64,000 nt of DNA from Pontixanthobacter aquaemixtae (GCF_009827395.1 NZ_WTYX01000002.1:310001-374000), one strand, 5' to 3'. Counted from the stretch's first letter, positions 39,045 to 49,232 are shown. Translations and numbers: made by a program. Notes: generated from the sequence alone by a model not told the origin.

Positions 39045-39587
39045 TTAGCCGACTTGAATGACTGTGTCTGAGGTGAAGGCATATTCCGGCACTTCAAGAT
39101 TGGTTGGCGCGGGGCCTTTGCGGATCCGGCCTGCGGAATCATAGTGCGAACCATGGCACGGGCAGAAATAGCCGCCATATTCGCCTTTGACTTCGCCTTC
39201 TGCAGCGCCAAGCGGAACGCAGCCGAGGTGAGTACAAACACCCATCGTCACGAGGATATCGCGGTGGCCTTCTTGCGTGCGTTCGTCGAGCGTTTGCGGA
39301 TCGCGCAGATCGCCAAGCGGCACAGCGTTTTCTTCAGAGATTTCTTCTTCGGTCAAACGCTTCACAAACAAGGGCTGCTTGCGGAAAATCGCCTTGATCG
39401 CCTGTCCCGGCTCGATTGCAGAGATATCGAGCTCTGTGCTGCTTTCAGCAAGCACGTCTTTGGAAGGTGCCATCTGGCTGATCAGCGGAAGCAGCGTAAC
39501 CGCTCCGCCCACGCCTGCAGCACCAACCGCTGCGATATTGATAAAGTCGCGCCGACGTACTCCGTCTTCGCCTCGTTCTTCAGCCAT
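39045..39587 (-). CDS. petA: Rieske iron-sulfur subunit of cytochrome bc1
   Basis: 180 residues. A twin-arginine type N-terminus ([20 protein letters not shown]) serves as membrane anchor. The 2Fe-2S ligands lie in CTHLGCVP and CPCHGSHYD. The frame extends 66 codons upstream without a family-like start; [15 protein letters not shown] at 39587 is correct. The 236-bp gap to pgeF should hold the operon promoter, but I could not point to a clear -35/-10 pair. Confidence 0.96.
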   Translation of the reverse strand: MAEERGEDGVRRRDFINIAAVGAAGVGGAVTLLPLISQMAPSKDVLAESSTELDISAIEPGQAIKAIFRKQPLFVKRLTEEEISEENAVPLGDLRDPQTLDERTQEGHRDILVTMGVCTHLGCVPLGAAEGEVKGEYGGYFCPCHGSHYDSAGRIRKGPAPTNLEVPEYAFTSDTVIQVG

Positions 39588-39823
39588 TAGCTTGCCTTGC
39601 CCTGCAACTGCGCCGCATACAATGCTGCGCCAACACTCAATCCACCGGTCCGGTCCACGGAACGAATGTAACTTTCGCCCCCGTTTCCCGGCCATCTGGC
39701 AGATGCGCGAAGGCAACCTGCCATATGCCGGTTTGGGCGCGCTATTAGCGGTGATTGTCGTGGCTGCCAACCGCCTTTTTGGCACTGTTCATTCGGTTTT
39801 GCGCAACCCGGTGGCGCGCGGGG

Positions 39824-40582
39824 TCAGCCTGCCAAGCCGATCAAACTGAATTGCCGCCCGTAATTCGCCTCGCCCCGATGCGTCGCGCGGCGATAGGAAT
39901 AGAAGCGGTCGGCTTGGCTATAGGTATCGAGCCCCAGCGCTTCGATGGTGCCGACACCGGCGGCTTCCAGTCGAGAAACCACATAGGCCTCCAGATCGAA
40001 CTGCCAGTGGCCGGGCTTCCCGCGGGCAAAAAAGCGATCATCGCCGGTTGAAAACCGTGCACGAAAGCCCTCGTCCACTTCGTAGCTGGCTTGCGCGATA
40101 CAGGGGCCGACCGCGGCACATATATTGGCACAATGCGCGCCGAGGCTTTCCATTGCCTGCACCGTGGCTGCAATCACGCCGTCATGCGCCCCGCGCCAAC
40201 CGGCATGCGCCGCACCCACGACACCCGCCGACCGGTCTGCCAGCAAAACCGGCGCACAATCGGCGGTAACAATGCCCAGCAACAGTCCGGGGGTCTTTGT
40301 CACCAGCGCATCTGCTTCGGGTCGCTTGTCGATACTCCACGGTTTCTCGACCACCACCGCCTTGGCCGAATGCACCTGATAGGGGGAAACCAGCGTCGCA
40401 TCGGGCAGGACCGCGGCACTCGCGCGCTTGCGGTTTTCGGCAACCGCATCCCCATCATCGTCCGCGCCCAGGCCGACATTCAGGCCCGAAATCGCGCCCA
40501 GCGAGACACCGCCGTGCCGGCCGAGGAAGCCGTGCGCTGTCCCCTGCAGGCAGCCCGCGTGAATGATTTCGAGCTCAGCCAA
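39824..40582 (-). CDS. pgeF: Laccase-domain peptidoglycan editing factor / purine nucleoside phosphorylase (YfiH family)
   Basis: Multicopper-like YfiH/PgeF family, about 252 residues. GFLGRHGGVSLG, TADCAPVLLAD and AAHAGWRGAHDGVI (the metal-binding His and Cys) and VGPCIAQASYEV are diagnostic. There is no ATG. A TTG at 40582 has AGGTGG nine bases upstream and overlaps the pepN stop (TTGGCTGA); a TTG at 40603 lacks a ribosome-binding site. Either start is possible. Confidence 0.88.
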   Translation of the reverse strand: MAELEIIHAGCLQGTAHGFLGRHGGVSLGAISGLNVGLGADDDGDAVAENRKRASAAVLPDATLVSPYQVHSAKAVVVEKPWSIDKRPEADALVTKTPGLLLGIVTADCAPVLLADRSAGVVGAAHAGWRGAHDGVIAATVQAMESLGAHCANICAAVGPCIAQASYEVDEGFRARFSTGDDRFFARGKPGHWQFDLEAYVVSRLEAAGVGTIEALGLDTYSQADRFYSYRRATHRGEANYGRQFSLIGLAG

Positions 40583-43208
40583 GCGAACGGGCCACCTGTT
40601 CAAATGTGTCGCGCGACAGATTCTTGGCGCTCCGGATACGCTCCAGCTCAGCGCGCATCATCGCGGATCGTTTGGGTTCGATCCTGCGCCAGCGCCCGAG
40701 CGACGGGACAAACCGCGCGGCTGTTTGCGGGTTGATCGGATCGAGCTCCAGAATGAGGTCGGCAATCAAACGGTACCCTTCACCATCCGCCGCATGGAAG
40801 GCATGCGGGTTGGCGGCGAACGCCATATAAAGCGAACGCACGCGGTTGGGGTTCCTGATATTAAAGTCGGCATGATCCGCCAGCGCCTTCACATGCTCAA
40901 TCGCCTCTGGATGGAGCGAAGAGGCCTGCAGCGCAAACCATTTGTCGACCACCAGCTCATTGTCCGAATAGCGTTCGTGAAAGTCGAGCAGTTTTGCGCT
41001 CCGCCTTTCGGTGCTGAGGCCGGTTAGCACCATCAAGGCACCCTGCCGGTCGGTCATATTGTCGGCGGCATCATATTGCGCCGCCGCCATTTCGGAGGCG
41101 AGAGCGCCATTGGCCGCAGCGAGATATGCCAGCGCTTGAGTTTTCACTTTGCGTGCGCCGCGCGACGCCGATTCCTGACTATAGGCGACAGCGGATACGC
41201 GCCGATGCAGCTTTGCCAGCCCATCTTCAAACCGCGCGCCCAGCCACGCCTTCAACCCTTCGCGTTCCTCGTGGATGCGTGTGGGATCGGCGACCTGTTG
41301 CTGCTCAAGCAGATAGGTCAGGCCGGGAAGCATCATCAGCTCTCCGCGCATCGAATCGTCGAGCGTTTCATCGGTCAGGATCGCTTCAAATGCCTGTGCA
41401 ATCGAGCGGCGCGCTGCCTCTCTCGCATAGTCATCCAAGCCATCGCTCGACGCCGCAGTAAGATGCCGCACGATCAAATCCTGCATCGCCTCGTAGCGCG
41501 CAAAGGGATCGTCATCCTTCGCGGCAAGGAATACGAGATCGTCGTCGGAGATGTCGCGCGCAATCCGCACCGGGGCGGAGAAACCGCGATTGACCGACAG
41601 CACGGGAGAACTGGCGAATCCGCCAAAGGAAAAGCTCTGCTCGGGCTGGTCGAGCACAATCAGCTGTTCGCCTTCGTGGCTGCCATTATCACGATCGAAC
41701 AGCGCGATCCGGAGCGGGATCGGCATCGGCTTCTTGCCCGGTTGCCCGGGTGTTGGCGGAACCGTTTGTTTGAGAGTCAGAGTCGCCGTATCGCCCGAGT
41801 GTTCAAGGTTGATATCAACCCTTGGCGTACCCGCTTGCGAATACCACAGGCGGAATTGCGACAGGTCCAGCCCTGCGCCATCTTCCATCGCACGGATGAA
41901 ATCTTCGCAAGTCGCAGCTTCGCCGTCATGCCGGTCGAAATAGAGGTCCGTGCCCTGGCGAAAAGCCTCTGGCCCGCACATTGTCCGCATCATGCGGATC
42001 ACTTCGGCGCCCTTGTTGTAGACGGTGGCGGTGTAAAAATTGGAGATTTCGCGGAAGCTGTCGGGCCGGATCGGATGCGCGAGCGGGCCGGAATCTTCGG
42101 GGAACTGTGCCGAGCGCAAAATCCGCACATCCTCTATCCGCTTGACGGCTTCCCCTTGCATATCCTGGCTGAACAGCTGGTCCCGCAGAACGGTGAAGCC
42201 TTCTTTCAGGCTCAATTGGAACCAGTCGCGGCAGGTCACCCGGTTGCCCGACCAATTGTGGAAATATTCGTGCGCGATCACCCCTTCGACACCGTCAAAA
42301 TCGCCGTCGGTTGCGGTTTCGGGATCGGCCAGAACATATTTGGTGTTGAAGACGTTGAGGCCCTTATTCTCCATCGCGCCCATGTTGAAATCGCTGACCG
42401 CAACGATATTGAACACATCCAGATCATATTCGCGTCCGAATGTCTGCTCGTCCCATTCCATCGACTTGATCAGCGACGTCATCGCGTGGCGGGTGCGGCC
42501 CAGATCGCCATCTCGGACATAGATTGCGAGATCGACTTCGCGGCCGGACAGTGTTGTGAAACTGTCAGCGTTGGCGACCAGATCGCCCGCGACCAATGCG
42601 AAAAGATAGGACGGCTTGGGCCATGGGTCGTGCCATTCCGCCCAGTGGGTGCCATCGCCATTTTCGCCTTCTGCGGCTTTGTTGCCGTTTGAAAGCAGAA
42701 CCGGAAAATCCGCTTGCGAGCCAGCCATGCGCACGGTGTATGTCGACAGCACATCGGGCCGGTCGGGGAAGAAAGTGATCCGCCGGAATCCCTCTGCTTC
42801 GCATTGCGTGCACAGCATGCCGTTGGAGGCGTAAAGCCCCATCAATTGCGTATTCGCGGAAGGGTCAATCTCTGTCGTAATCGACACCTCATGCGCATCG
42901 CCCGGCAGGGTCAGAAGCAGCGAGTCGCCGTCCATTTCCCAACCCGAACTTTCCTGACCATCCACCGTAACGCTTGCGGCCGAAATTCCGTCACCATCCA
43001 GCCGCAACACGGCCGATGCCTGCGCCGCCGGATTGCGTTCTATCTGCAGGGTCGAGACCACTATGGTCTTGGCCAAGCCCAGCGTGAATTCGAGCCGCGT
43101 GGCCGGAACCAGCCACGGAAACGGCTGGTAGTCTTCGCGCCGGATTACCGGGGGTTCGTGAGGGGTGGGCGCGGCATCTGCCATCTCGGGGTTCGTTGAA
43201 ATATCCAT
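40575..43208 (-). CDS. pepN: Aminopeptidase N
   Basis: M1 zinc aminopeptidase, 877 residues. The exopeptidase motif is FNMGAMENKGLNVFN; the zinc site is VIAHEYFHNWSGNRVTC with a downstream Glu in SLKEGFTVLRDQLF. The start at 43208 (MDISTNPEMADAAPTP) leads directly into the family N-terminus IRREDYQPFPWLVP. Cytoplasmic peptide turnover. A 142-bp divergent promoter region separates it from the M48 protease. Confidence 0.96.
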   Translation of the reverse strand: MDISTNPEMADAAPTPHEPPVIRREDYQPFPWLVPATRLEFTLGLAKTIVVSTLQIERNPAAQASAVLRLDGDGISAASVTVDGQESSGWEMDGDSLLLTLPGDAHEVSITTEIDPSANTQLMGLYASNGMLCTQCEAEGFRRITFFPDRPDVLSTYTVRMAGSQADFPVLLSNGNKAAEGENGDGTHWAEWHDPWPKPSYLFALVAGDLVANADSFTTLSGREVDLAIYVRDGDLGRTRHAMTSLIKSMEWDEQTFGREYDLDVFNIVAVSDFNMGAMENKGLNVFNTKYVLADPETATDGDFDGVEGVIAHEYFHNWSGNRVTCRDWFQLSLKEGFTVLRDQLFSQDMQGEAVKRIEDVRILRSAQFPEDSGPLAHPIRPDSFREISNFYTATVYNKGAEVIRMMRTMCGPEAFRQGTDLYFDRHDGEAATCEDFIRAMEDGAGLDLSQFRLWYSQAGTPRVDINLEHSGDTATLTLKQTVPPTPGQPGKKPMPIPLRIALFDRDNGSHEGEQLIVLDQPEQSFSFGGFASSPVLSVNRGFSAPVRIARDISDDDLVFLAAKDDDPFARYEAMQDLIVRHLTAASSDGLDDYAREAARRSIAQAFEAILTDETLDDSMRGELMMLPGLTYLLEQQQVADPTRIHEEREGLKAWLGARFEDGLAKLHRRVSAVAYSQESASRGARKVKTQALAYLAAANGALASEMAAAQYDAADNMTDRQGALMVLTGLSTERRSAKLLDFHERYSDNELVVDKWFALQASSLHPEAIEHVKALADHADFNIRNPNRVRSLYMAFAANPHAFHAADGEGYRLIADLILELDPINPQTAARFVPSLGRWRRIEPKRSAMMRAELERIRSAKNLSRDTFEQVARSLG

Positions 43209-43350
43209 GGCGCCTGTCTGTAAATTGTCCTGAGCGCGGGTCCAGCCCCAACTGCGCCTGTCGAACGGCCCGGCTGGTTCATCGGTGGCAGCGTTGACAG
43301 TGTGCAGCAATCGGGGGATGCATCCGGAAAACACGGGAGGGAGCCCAATC

Positions 43351-44604
43351 ATGTTTGATTTTCTTGCCAGCGCCGCAGCGGGAACCGCAGGCAGTTTTGA
43401 CGTAGAGGCCGCCACGCGCGTTTATCTGGACACGCTTCAAGGGCCGGCCCGCGCAAAGTCGGACGCCTATTTCGTCGGCGGTTATTGGCTGATCCTGTGG
43501 GGCACGCTGGTCGCGATCCTTATTGACTGGCTATTCCTGCGTTTCCGGCTCAGCGCGCAATTCCGTGATTGGGGCGAGCGGTTCTTCAAACGCCCGTTCG
43601 GTGTCACCTGGGTCACCGCCTTGCTCTACAGCATTGTCGGCTGGGCAATCAGCCTTCCCTGGTCAATCTACACCGGGTTTGTCCGGGAGAAACAATACGA
43701 CCTTCTCGATCAGGGGTTCGGCGCGTGGTTTGGCGAACAGTTGATCGGCTTCGCTATTTCGCTGTTCTTCGCGCCGCTGCTTATCGCGGTGATCTATTGG
43801 GTAATCCGCAAGGCTCCGCGGACATGGTGGCTATGGGGCACGGGCGTTGTCGGGATCTTTCTGTTCCTGATGGTGATGATCGCGCCGGTGTTTATTTCGC
43901 CGCTGTTCAACACCTATACCGAAATGGAAGAAGGCCCGCTGCGTGACCGGATCGTGGCGATGGCAGAGGCCTATGATGTGCCAGCCGACAACATCCTCAT
44001 TTTCGACCAGTCGAAGCAGCACAAAAGAGTTTCGGCCAATGTTTCCGGCCTTGGCCCGACAATCCGGATTTCGCTCAATGACAATCTGCTTGAGCGCACG
44101 AGCGAGCAGGAAGTGGTCGCGGTGATGGGGCACGAGCTGGGCCACTACAAGCTCAGCCACGGGCCCAAGCGCGTGTTCTTTATGCTGCTGATTATCGGCA
44201 TCGGGCTGTTTGTCGTCAGCCGCGCCGCGCCGTGGCTGATCGCGCGCTATGGAGACCGTTGGGGCGTGAAGGATCTCGCTGATCCCGCATCTTTGCCCGT
44301 GCTCGGGATCGTGCTTTCCGTATTCTTCATGTTGGCGACCCCCGCCTTCAACAACATCACCCGCGTGCAGGAGAACGAGGCAGATGCCTTCGGCCTTGAT
44401 GCGGGCAAAGAGCCTGACGGTTTTGCCCGCGCCGCGATGCGGCTGAGCGAATATCGCAAGATCGAAGCCAGCCCGCTGGAGGAGTTCCTGTTCTACACGC
44501 ACCCCTCGGGCGAAAACCGGGTCCGCCGTTCGATGCAATGGAAAGCGGACAATGTCGCGGATGCGGTGATCGAGGCCCCACCAGAGGGCTATCTCGAAAA
44601 ATAA
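43351..44604 (+). CDS. M48-family membrane metalloprotease (Ste24/CAAX protease-like)
   Basis: 417 residues with several membrane helices and the zinc motif HELGHYKLSH (HExxH) plus the third-ligand region NEADAFGLDAG. The N-terminal membrane domain and length match Ste24-like proteases rather than short HtpX. The ATG at 43351 has GGGAGGGAG eight bases before it; upstream in-frame codons are not family-like. Predicted inner-membrane protein quality control. Confidence 0.92.
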   Translation: MFDFLASAAAGTAGSFDVEAATRVYLDTLQGPARAKSDAYFVGGYWLILWGTLVAILIDWLFLRFRLSAQFRDWGERFFKRPFGVTWVTALLYSIVGWAISLPWSIYTGFVREKQYDLLDQGFGAWFGEQLIGFAISLFFAPLLIAVIYWVIRKAPRTWWLWGTGVVGIFLFLMVMIAPVFISPLFNTYTEMEEGPLRDRIVAMAEAYDVPADNILIFDQSKQHKRVSANVSGLGPTIRISLNDNLLERTSEQEVVAVMGHELGHYKLSHGPKRVFFMLLIIGIGLFVVSRAAPWLIARYGDRWGVKDLADPASLPVLGIVLSVFFMLATPAFNNITRVQENEADAFGLDAGKEPDGFARAAMRLSEYRKIEASPLEEFLFYTHPSGENRVRRSMQWKADNVADAVIEAPPEGYLEK

Positions 44605-45374
44605 TGCCGCATTTGTTGATCTTCGGTTTGGGCTACACCGCCACGCGCATTGCAGCCGCGCTGGAGGAACGGGGATGGACTGTCGATGCAACGGGGAGCA
44701 GCGGCAATGTCAGCTTTGCCGACCGCGAAGCTGTGTTGGCGAAGCTCTCTTTAGCAACGCATGTTCTGTCTTCGGTTCCACCATCTGACGGCACCGATCC
44801 GGTGCTTGACGCTTATGGTGATGCGCTGGGCCAGAGCTGGCTAGGCTATCTCTCATCCACCGGAGTTTATGGAGATACGGGCGGCGCATGGGTCGATGAA
44901 AGCGCCCCGATTGCAACGGGCCGCCGGACCGCCCGCTCTGCTTGCGACCAACGCTGGCTTGAAAAGGGCGCGCGGGTCTTCCGTTTGCCGGGCATTTATG
45001 GCCCGGGCCGGAGCGCGTTTGAGCGGGTGAGAAACGGCAATGCGAAGCGGATCGATCTGCCCGGCCAGGTCTTCAGCCGGATCCATGTCGATGATATTGC
45101 CACCGGCGTATTGGCGGGCCTCGATGGACCTGCTGGCGCCTATAATCTCTCTGACGACCTGCCTTGTGCGCAAGATCTGGTTATCGCGGAAGCCTGCCGA
45201 TTGATGGGCTGCCAGCCGCCGCCGCTGCTGTCCTTGGAAGAGGCGGATTTGTCCGAAATGGCAAAGGGTTTCTATGTCGAGAATCGCCGTGTTGCAAATG
45301 GCAAGGCCAAGCGGGTTTTGGCGTGGCGGCCGCAATTTCCGACTTATCGCGAAGGGCTATCCAGCCTGATCTAG
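44604..45374 (+). CDS. NAD-dependent epimerase/dehydratase-like protein (YeeZ type)
   Basis: 256-residue short-chain dehydrogenase/epimerase-like protein. A Rossmann motif (LLIFGLGYTATRIAAAL), STGVYGDTGGAWVDE and FRLPGIYGPGRSAFE are visible. The classical YxxxK is not clear (SACDQRWLEKGA instead), so activity may be altered. Starts in a TAATG overlap with the M48 protease. Its TAG overlaps the stop of the convergent transporter as CTAG. Confidence 0.82.
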   Translation: MPHLLIFGLGYTATRIAAALEERGWTVDATGSSGNVSFADREAVLAKLSLATHVLSSVPPSDGTDPVLDAYGDALGQSWLGYLSSTGVYGDTGGAWVDESAPIATGRRTARSACDQRWLEKGARVFRLPGIYGPGRSAFERVRNGNAKRIDLPGQVFSRIHVDDIATGVLAGLDGPAGAYNLSDDLPCAQDLVIAEACRLMGCQPPPLLSLEEADLSEMAKGFYVENRRVANGKAKRVLAWRPQFPTYREGLSSLI

Positions 45375-46294
45375 CTCTTCCGCGCCCGCAGCGCCCAGAC
45401 CATCCCGGCGAGCGACAGAACCGCGCCTGCTTCGGCCAGCAGCGACCATTCATATCCTTCGATAAATGTCGAAATCAGCATCGCGACGATAACCACCAAC
45501 ACCCCATTATAGGCGGCGCGGCCGGGGCCGATTTCGCGCACGATCTGGTAATATAGCGGGAAAGTCACAACCGATCCGGCAATCGCCAGCCAAGCGACCC
45601 CGGCCCAGTATTCCCAACGCGCAGGAAATACCGGAGGACCAGCTGTAATCCACGCAACCGTCGCATCAATGATAACACCATAAAGAATCGACCAGGCGAG
45701 CAGGCTTGGCATGGGGAGGCCGCGCCCGACCTTTCCCGCCTGGATCACATTGGCAATCGAGGCTGCAAGAATGCCGCCAATCGTCAGCGCCGTCCCCAGC
45801 GTGACATTGCCGGTCAGCCGTGAAAGTTGCGCCTCATGCACCAGCAGCAGCACGATCCCCGACATCGCCAGCGCGCCGCCAAGCAGGAACCGCCCGGTGA
45901 CTTTCTGCCCCAAAAGCGCCCAACCAAGGATCGCATTGGGGATCATCAGCATCCCGAACATCAGCGCAACAATGCCCGAAGTCAGATGCAGTTCCGCGCG
46001 ATAGACAAAGCCGAAATTTGCGGCGAACTGGAAAAAGCCGATAGCGATCGCGAGCAGATGCCCGTCGCGCCCGATCTTGAGACTGCGCCCCATCGCCAGC
46101 GCGACACCGAACATTGCCGGGCACGCCAGCGCGAAACGCCAGGTGATTGACCACGCCGCCGGAACATCGCCGATCTGGCCGGTAATCACATACCAGGTCG
46201 ATCCCCAGATCAGGCCAACCAGGATGAAAGGCAGGACAATTTTGGGCCGCAGCAATGTGTGCGGATTGTCGCCATCGTTCTGATGCAGGCTCAT
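45371..46294 (-). CDS. DMT/EamA-family membrane transporter
   Basis: 307 residues with ten predicted membrane helices in two EamA repeats (FILVGLIWGSTWYVITGQIG at the start; WLAIAGSVVTFPLYYQIVRE in the second). The substrate is unknown; the family includes amino-acid and metabolite exporters. Its ATG overlaps the threonine aldolase stop as ATGA, so a role in amino-acid export is an attractive guess only. Confidence 0.88.
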   Translation of the reverse strand: MSLHQNDGDNPHTLLRPKIVLPFILVGLIWGSTWYVITGQIGDVPAAWSITWRFALACPAMFGVALAMGRSLKIGRDGHLLAIAIGFFQFAANFGFVYRAELHLTSGIVALMFGMLMIPNAILGWALLGQKVTGRFLLGGALAMSGIVLLLVHEAQLSRLTGNVTLGTALTIGGILAASIANVIQAGKVGRGLPMPSLLAWSILYGVIIDATVAWITAGPPVFPARWEYWAGVAWLAIAGSVVTFPLYYQIVREIGPGRAAYNGVLVVIVAMLISTFIEGYEWSLLAEAGAVLSLAGMVWALRARKS

Positions 46295-47298
46295 AGGCTG
46301 GCGATTGCCTTGGCGAGCTTGATCGCATGGTCTTGCGGTGTGTTCCACGCGGTGACCAGCCGCGCGGCGCCTTCGCCCCAATCGTAGAAATCAAATCCCT
46401 GCGCGCGCACCGCATCGCGTTCTTGCGGCGTGCATTTCAGGAAAATCTCGTTTGCTTCGACCGGATGCATCAAACGGTCACCAGCCGCGCCGGCGACTTC
46501 CTGCGCCGCGCCATTGGCCGCCCGCGCATTGGCAAGCCACAGATCCTTGTCCAGCATCGCCAGCAATTGCGCCGCCAGATAGCGCCCTTTACTTTGCAAA
46601 TGTCCCGCCCGCTTGCGGCGATAGCGCGCGATATCGGCCAATTCCCGGTCAAAGAAGATGATTGCCTCTGCGCTCATCCCGCCATTCTTGACGAAGCCGA
46701 AACTGAGCGCGTCGACCGCGCTCGCGGCCTCTGCAGCAGAGCCGCCCAAAAACGCGCAGGCATTGGCGAAGCGCGCGCCGTCCATATGCAGGCCGAGCCC
46801 GCGCTCTTTGGCGAGATCGGCAATCGCCGCGATCTCGCCCGGCCGGTAGCTGCAGCCATATTCGCTGGCCTGGGTAATCGAAACGGCATGCGGTTGCACT
46901 TGGTGCACGTCATCGCGAATCGGATCGATCACCGCGCGGACCGTATCGGGTGTCAGCTTTGCGCTTTCCCCTTCGGCCAGCATCAATTTCGCGCCGTGCA
47001 GATAAAAACCCGGCGCGCCGCATTCATCCTGTTCGATATGCGCTTCGCGATGGCACACGACGCCGCCATGCGGCTGGACCAGCGCTGAAAGCGCAAGGCA
47101 ATTGGCCGCCGTCCCCGTCGCCACCCAAAGCGCTGCACATTCGCGGCCGAAGACCTCTCCGAAGGCGTCATCCAGCCGCTGTGACACGCCATCGCCATCA
47201 TAGGGCGCGTCGGGCGCATCGGCTGCCTTCATCGCTTCCCACACAGCGGGATGGACCGAAGCGGCATTGTCGGACAGGAACTGCATGGGTGCATTCAT
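46291..47298 (-). CDS. ltaE: Low-specificity L-threonine aldolase-type enzyme
   Basis: PLP-dependent cleavage of threonine/allo-threonine to glycine and acetaldehyde; 335 residues. The PLP lysine is Lys204 in ALSFGFVKNGGMSAEA; LHMDGARFANA supplies the pyridine-nitrogen Asp and Arg. The N-terminus MQFLSDNAASVHPAVWEAM is typical. A second glycine-from-threonine route besides tdh-kbl in this window. Confidence 0.9.
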   Translation of the reverse strand: MNAPMQFLSDNAASVHPAVWEAMKAADAPDAPYDGDGVSQRLDDAFGEVFGRECAALWVATGTAANCLALSALVQPHGGVVCHREAHIEQDECGAPGFYLHGAKLMLAEGESAKLTPDTVRAVIDPIRDDVHQVQPHAVSITQASEYGCSYRPGEIAAIADLAKERGLGLHMDGARFANACAFLGGSAAEAASAVDALSFGFVKNGGMSAEAIIFFDRELADIARYRRKRAGHLQSKGRYLAAQLLAMLDKDLWLANARAANGAAQEVAGAAGDRLMHPVEANEIFLKCTPQERDAVRAQGFDFYDWGEGAARLVTAWNTPQDHAIKLAKAIASL

Positions 47299-47364
47299 AA
47301 TGGAACGCCCTTAAGCCACCGGGCGTTCAGTGCAAGAGCCGCAATTAGCAACAAGGACAAGTTG

Positions 47365-47673
47365 ATGAGCATCGAAGGACTTACGATCACACGCCACGAA
47401 GAGCAGAGCAAAGGCGAGTATCACGCGCATATCGAAGGCACCAAGGCGATCGGGCGGCTGACATGGGTTGAACGAGAGATCGCCGGAGAAGTGGTTCGTG
47501 TGGCCGAACACACGCTCGTCCCGCGCGCAATCGGCGGGCGCGGTGTCGCGGCAAATCTGGTCGACGAACTTGTCAAGGATGCCCGCGAGAACGGGTTCAA
47601 GATTGTTCCGCAATGTTCCTATGTCGAAAAGAAATTCGACCAGAACCCGGCATGGTCCGACGTGCGAGCCTAG
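47365..47673 (+). CDS. Small GNAT-type N-acetyltransferase (YjdJ-like)
   Basis: 102 residues. The short GNAT family shows the acetyl-CoA loop LVPRAIGGRGVAANLVDELV and the ending KIVPQCSYVEKKFDQNPAW, which is characteristic of YjdJ-type proteins. Start at 47365; the longer frame overlaps the upstream divergent promoter. Substrate unknown. Its stop overlaps that of the convergent PH-domain gene as CTAG. Confidence 0.9.
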   Translation: MSIEGLTITRHEEQSKGEYHAHIEGTKAIGRLTWVEREIAGEVVRVAEHTLVPRAIGGRGVAANLVDELVKDARENGFKIVPQCSYVEKKFDQNPAWSDVRA

Positions 47674-49232
47674 GGGGTTAGTTCGGAGAAATCCGTCCCG
47701 GCGATGCTGCCCAGAATTGCCGATCTCAGCGCACGGGCGCGCTCAAGCGGCAGGCCTTCGACTTCCAGCGTGCCGCCCGCCAGCCCCAACTTCAATGTCG
47801 CATAGCCACGCCGTTTCGCAATCGGACCCTGTATGATCTCGACAGATTGCAATTTCACTCGCGAGGCAACATCCAGCTTGGGCGCAAGCCAGCCGCGTTT
47901 GACGAAGAAATATTGCGCGCCGAGCGCGTTGAAATCGAACCGCCACAAGAACATCTGCCGCAAGGCAAACAGGCCTCCTGCAGCCAGAGCAATCAGCGCG
48001 AATGCCGGTGATGCCGCATTGCTGATCGTCAGCCCCGTGGCCAAACCGATGGCAATCACAAGGAACACGGCAAATTCGATAATGGCGCTGTCGGTGCGGA
48101 ATTTGCGGCTGCCGCGATGCCAATCGGTGCCCTCGGACGGATCAAGCGAAAAGCCCGCCGCTTTGGCGATGGGCCGCAATTCGCCGACTTGCGCGAAGGG
48201 CGCGACATCGTGGCTCGCCGCCCCGCTATCCTGTGCCAGGCTGACAACTTTAAGGCCATGCCAGCCGAACCGGCGGCGCAGAAAGCCTGTACCCATTTTG
48301 AGCGCCTGCACGCGGTGGACCGGCATTACGACATCGGTTTTGGTCAGCAATCCGCGCCGACGGCGAAAGCCCTTCTCCGTGCGCTCAAGCCTGAAACCCC
48401 AATCGCGCAAGAATGTCCGGACAATGCCCGTGATCGAACCGACGATAACCAGCGTCACAAGGCCCGAGATTACACCCAATATCTGCGCCACGGGTCCCAG
48501 ATTGGCGAGCCAGCTTCCCGGTCCTGCGATCCAGCCGGCCCAGAAATCTGGATCGGTCAGCTCGATCGAAGCAAAGGTTTCTACATATTGGAAAAGACCG
48601 GCCAGCACTGCGAATACGGCCAGCGAGAATTCAAACAGGCCGAATGTCAGCAGGCGTTTTCCGTTCATGGCGAACAAGATTTCGGCCGGCGACTCTACAA
48701 CGGCATCGACTTCGTCATCGGCTGCACTGGCAACCACGCCATCTTTCCGCGCTTTGACCACTTCGCGCAGACGTTCGCCCTCCGCCTCCGCCAAATAGCT
48801 GAGCGCGAGCTCGTCTTTTCCCCCTGCGCCGGTTTCAAAGCGGACCTGCACCAATCCCAGAATGCGCGGGATCAAGGCTTGCTCAAGGCTGACATCCTGA
48901 ATGCGTTCGTATGGGACCGATCGCGCCGCGCGCGACAGGATGCCGCTTTCGACGCGGATATCGGTGTCGCCCACAAGATAGGTGAAGCGCCGCCAGGAAA
49001 AATAGGAAAGCCCCGCGGTCAGCAGCGCTACGACAACGCCGATTCCCAAAGCCGCAAAGATAGCCCAGGGGAATTCCCGCATTGCAAAATAGGCGGCGAC
49101 CATCGGGAAAATCGCATTTTGCAAGCCTTGTACCGCCTTGACCGCAAAGCTGAGCGGATGCGTTCTTAACGGCTGCGCGGCGTTGTGGGTTTCGGGCAAT
49201 GTTTCGTGGGGGTCGCTCACCGGCTCGTTCAC
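47670..49232 (-). CDS. Membrane protein with bacterial PH domains (YdbT-like)
   Basis: 520 residues with paired membrane helices (about residues 42-85, 195-285 and 375-410) and repeated bacterial PH (DUF304) domains, e.g. DTDIRVESGILSRAARSVPY and RGLLTKTDVVMPVHRVQAL. It forms a pair with the 156-residue protein upstream through an ATGA overlap. Proteins of this kind are linked to envelope stress protection in some bacteria; here the role is unknown. Confidence 0.85.
   Translation of the reverse strand: MNEPVSDPHETLPETHNAAQPLRTHPLSFAVKAVQGLQNAIFPMVAAYFAMREFPWAIFAALGIGVVVALLTAGLSYFSWRRFTYLVGDTDIRVESGILSRAARSVPYERIQDVSLEQALIPRILGLVQVRFETGAGGKDELALSYLAEAEGERLREVVKARKDGVVASAADDEVDAVVESPAEILFAMNGKRLLTFGLFEFSLAVFAVLAGLFQYVETFASIELTDPDFWAGWIAGPGSWLANLGPVAQILGVISGLVTLVIVGSITGIVRTFLRDWGFRLERTEKGFRRRRGLLTKTDVVMPVHRVQALKMGTGFLRRRFGWHGLKVVSLAQDSGAASHDVAPFAQVGELRPIAKAAGFSLDPSEGTDWHRGSRKFRTDSAIIEFAVFLVIAIGLATGLTISNAASPAFALIALAAGGLFALRQMFLWRFDFNALGAQYFFVKRGWLAPKLDVASRVKLQSVEIIQGPIAKRRGYATLKLGLAGGTLEVEGLPLERARALRSAILGSIAGTDFSELTP

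Noticed and set aside
39588-39785. Extended N-terminus of the Rieske protein
   Set aside because: The 66 extra codons are basic and unlike the family; the twin-arginine anchor begins just after the ATG at 39587.
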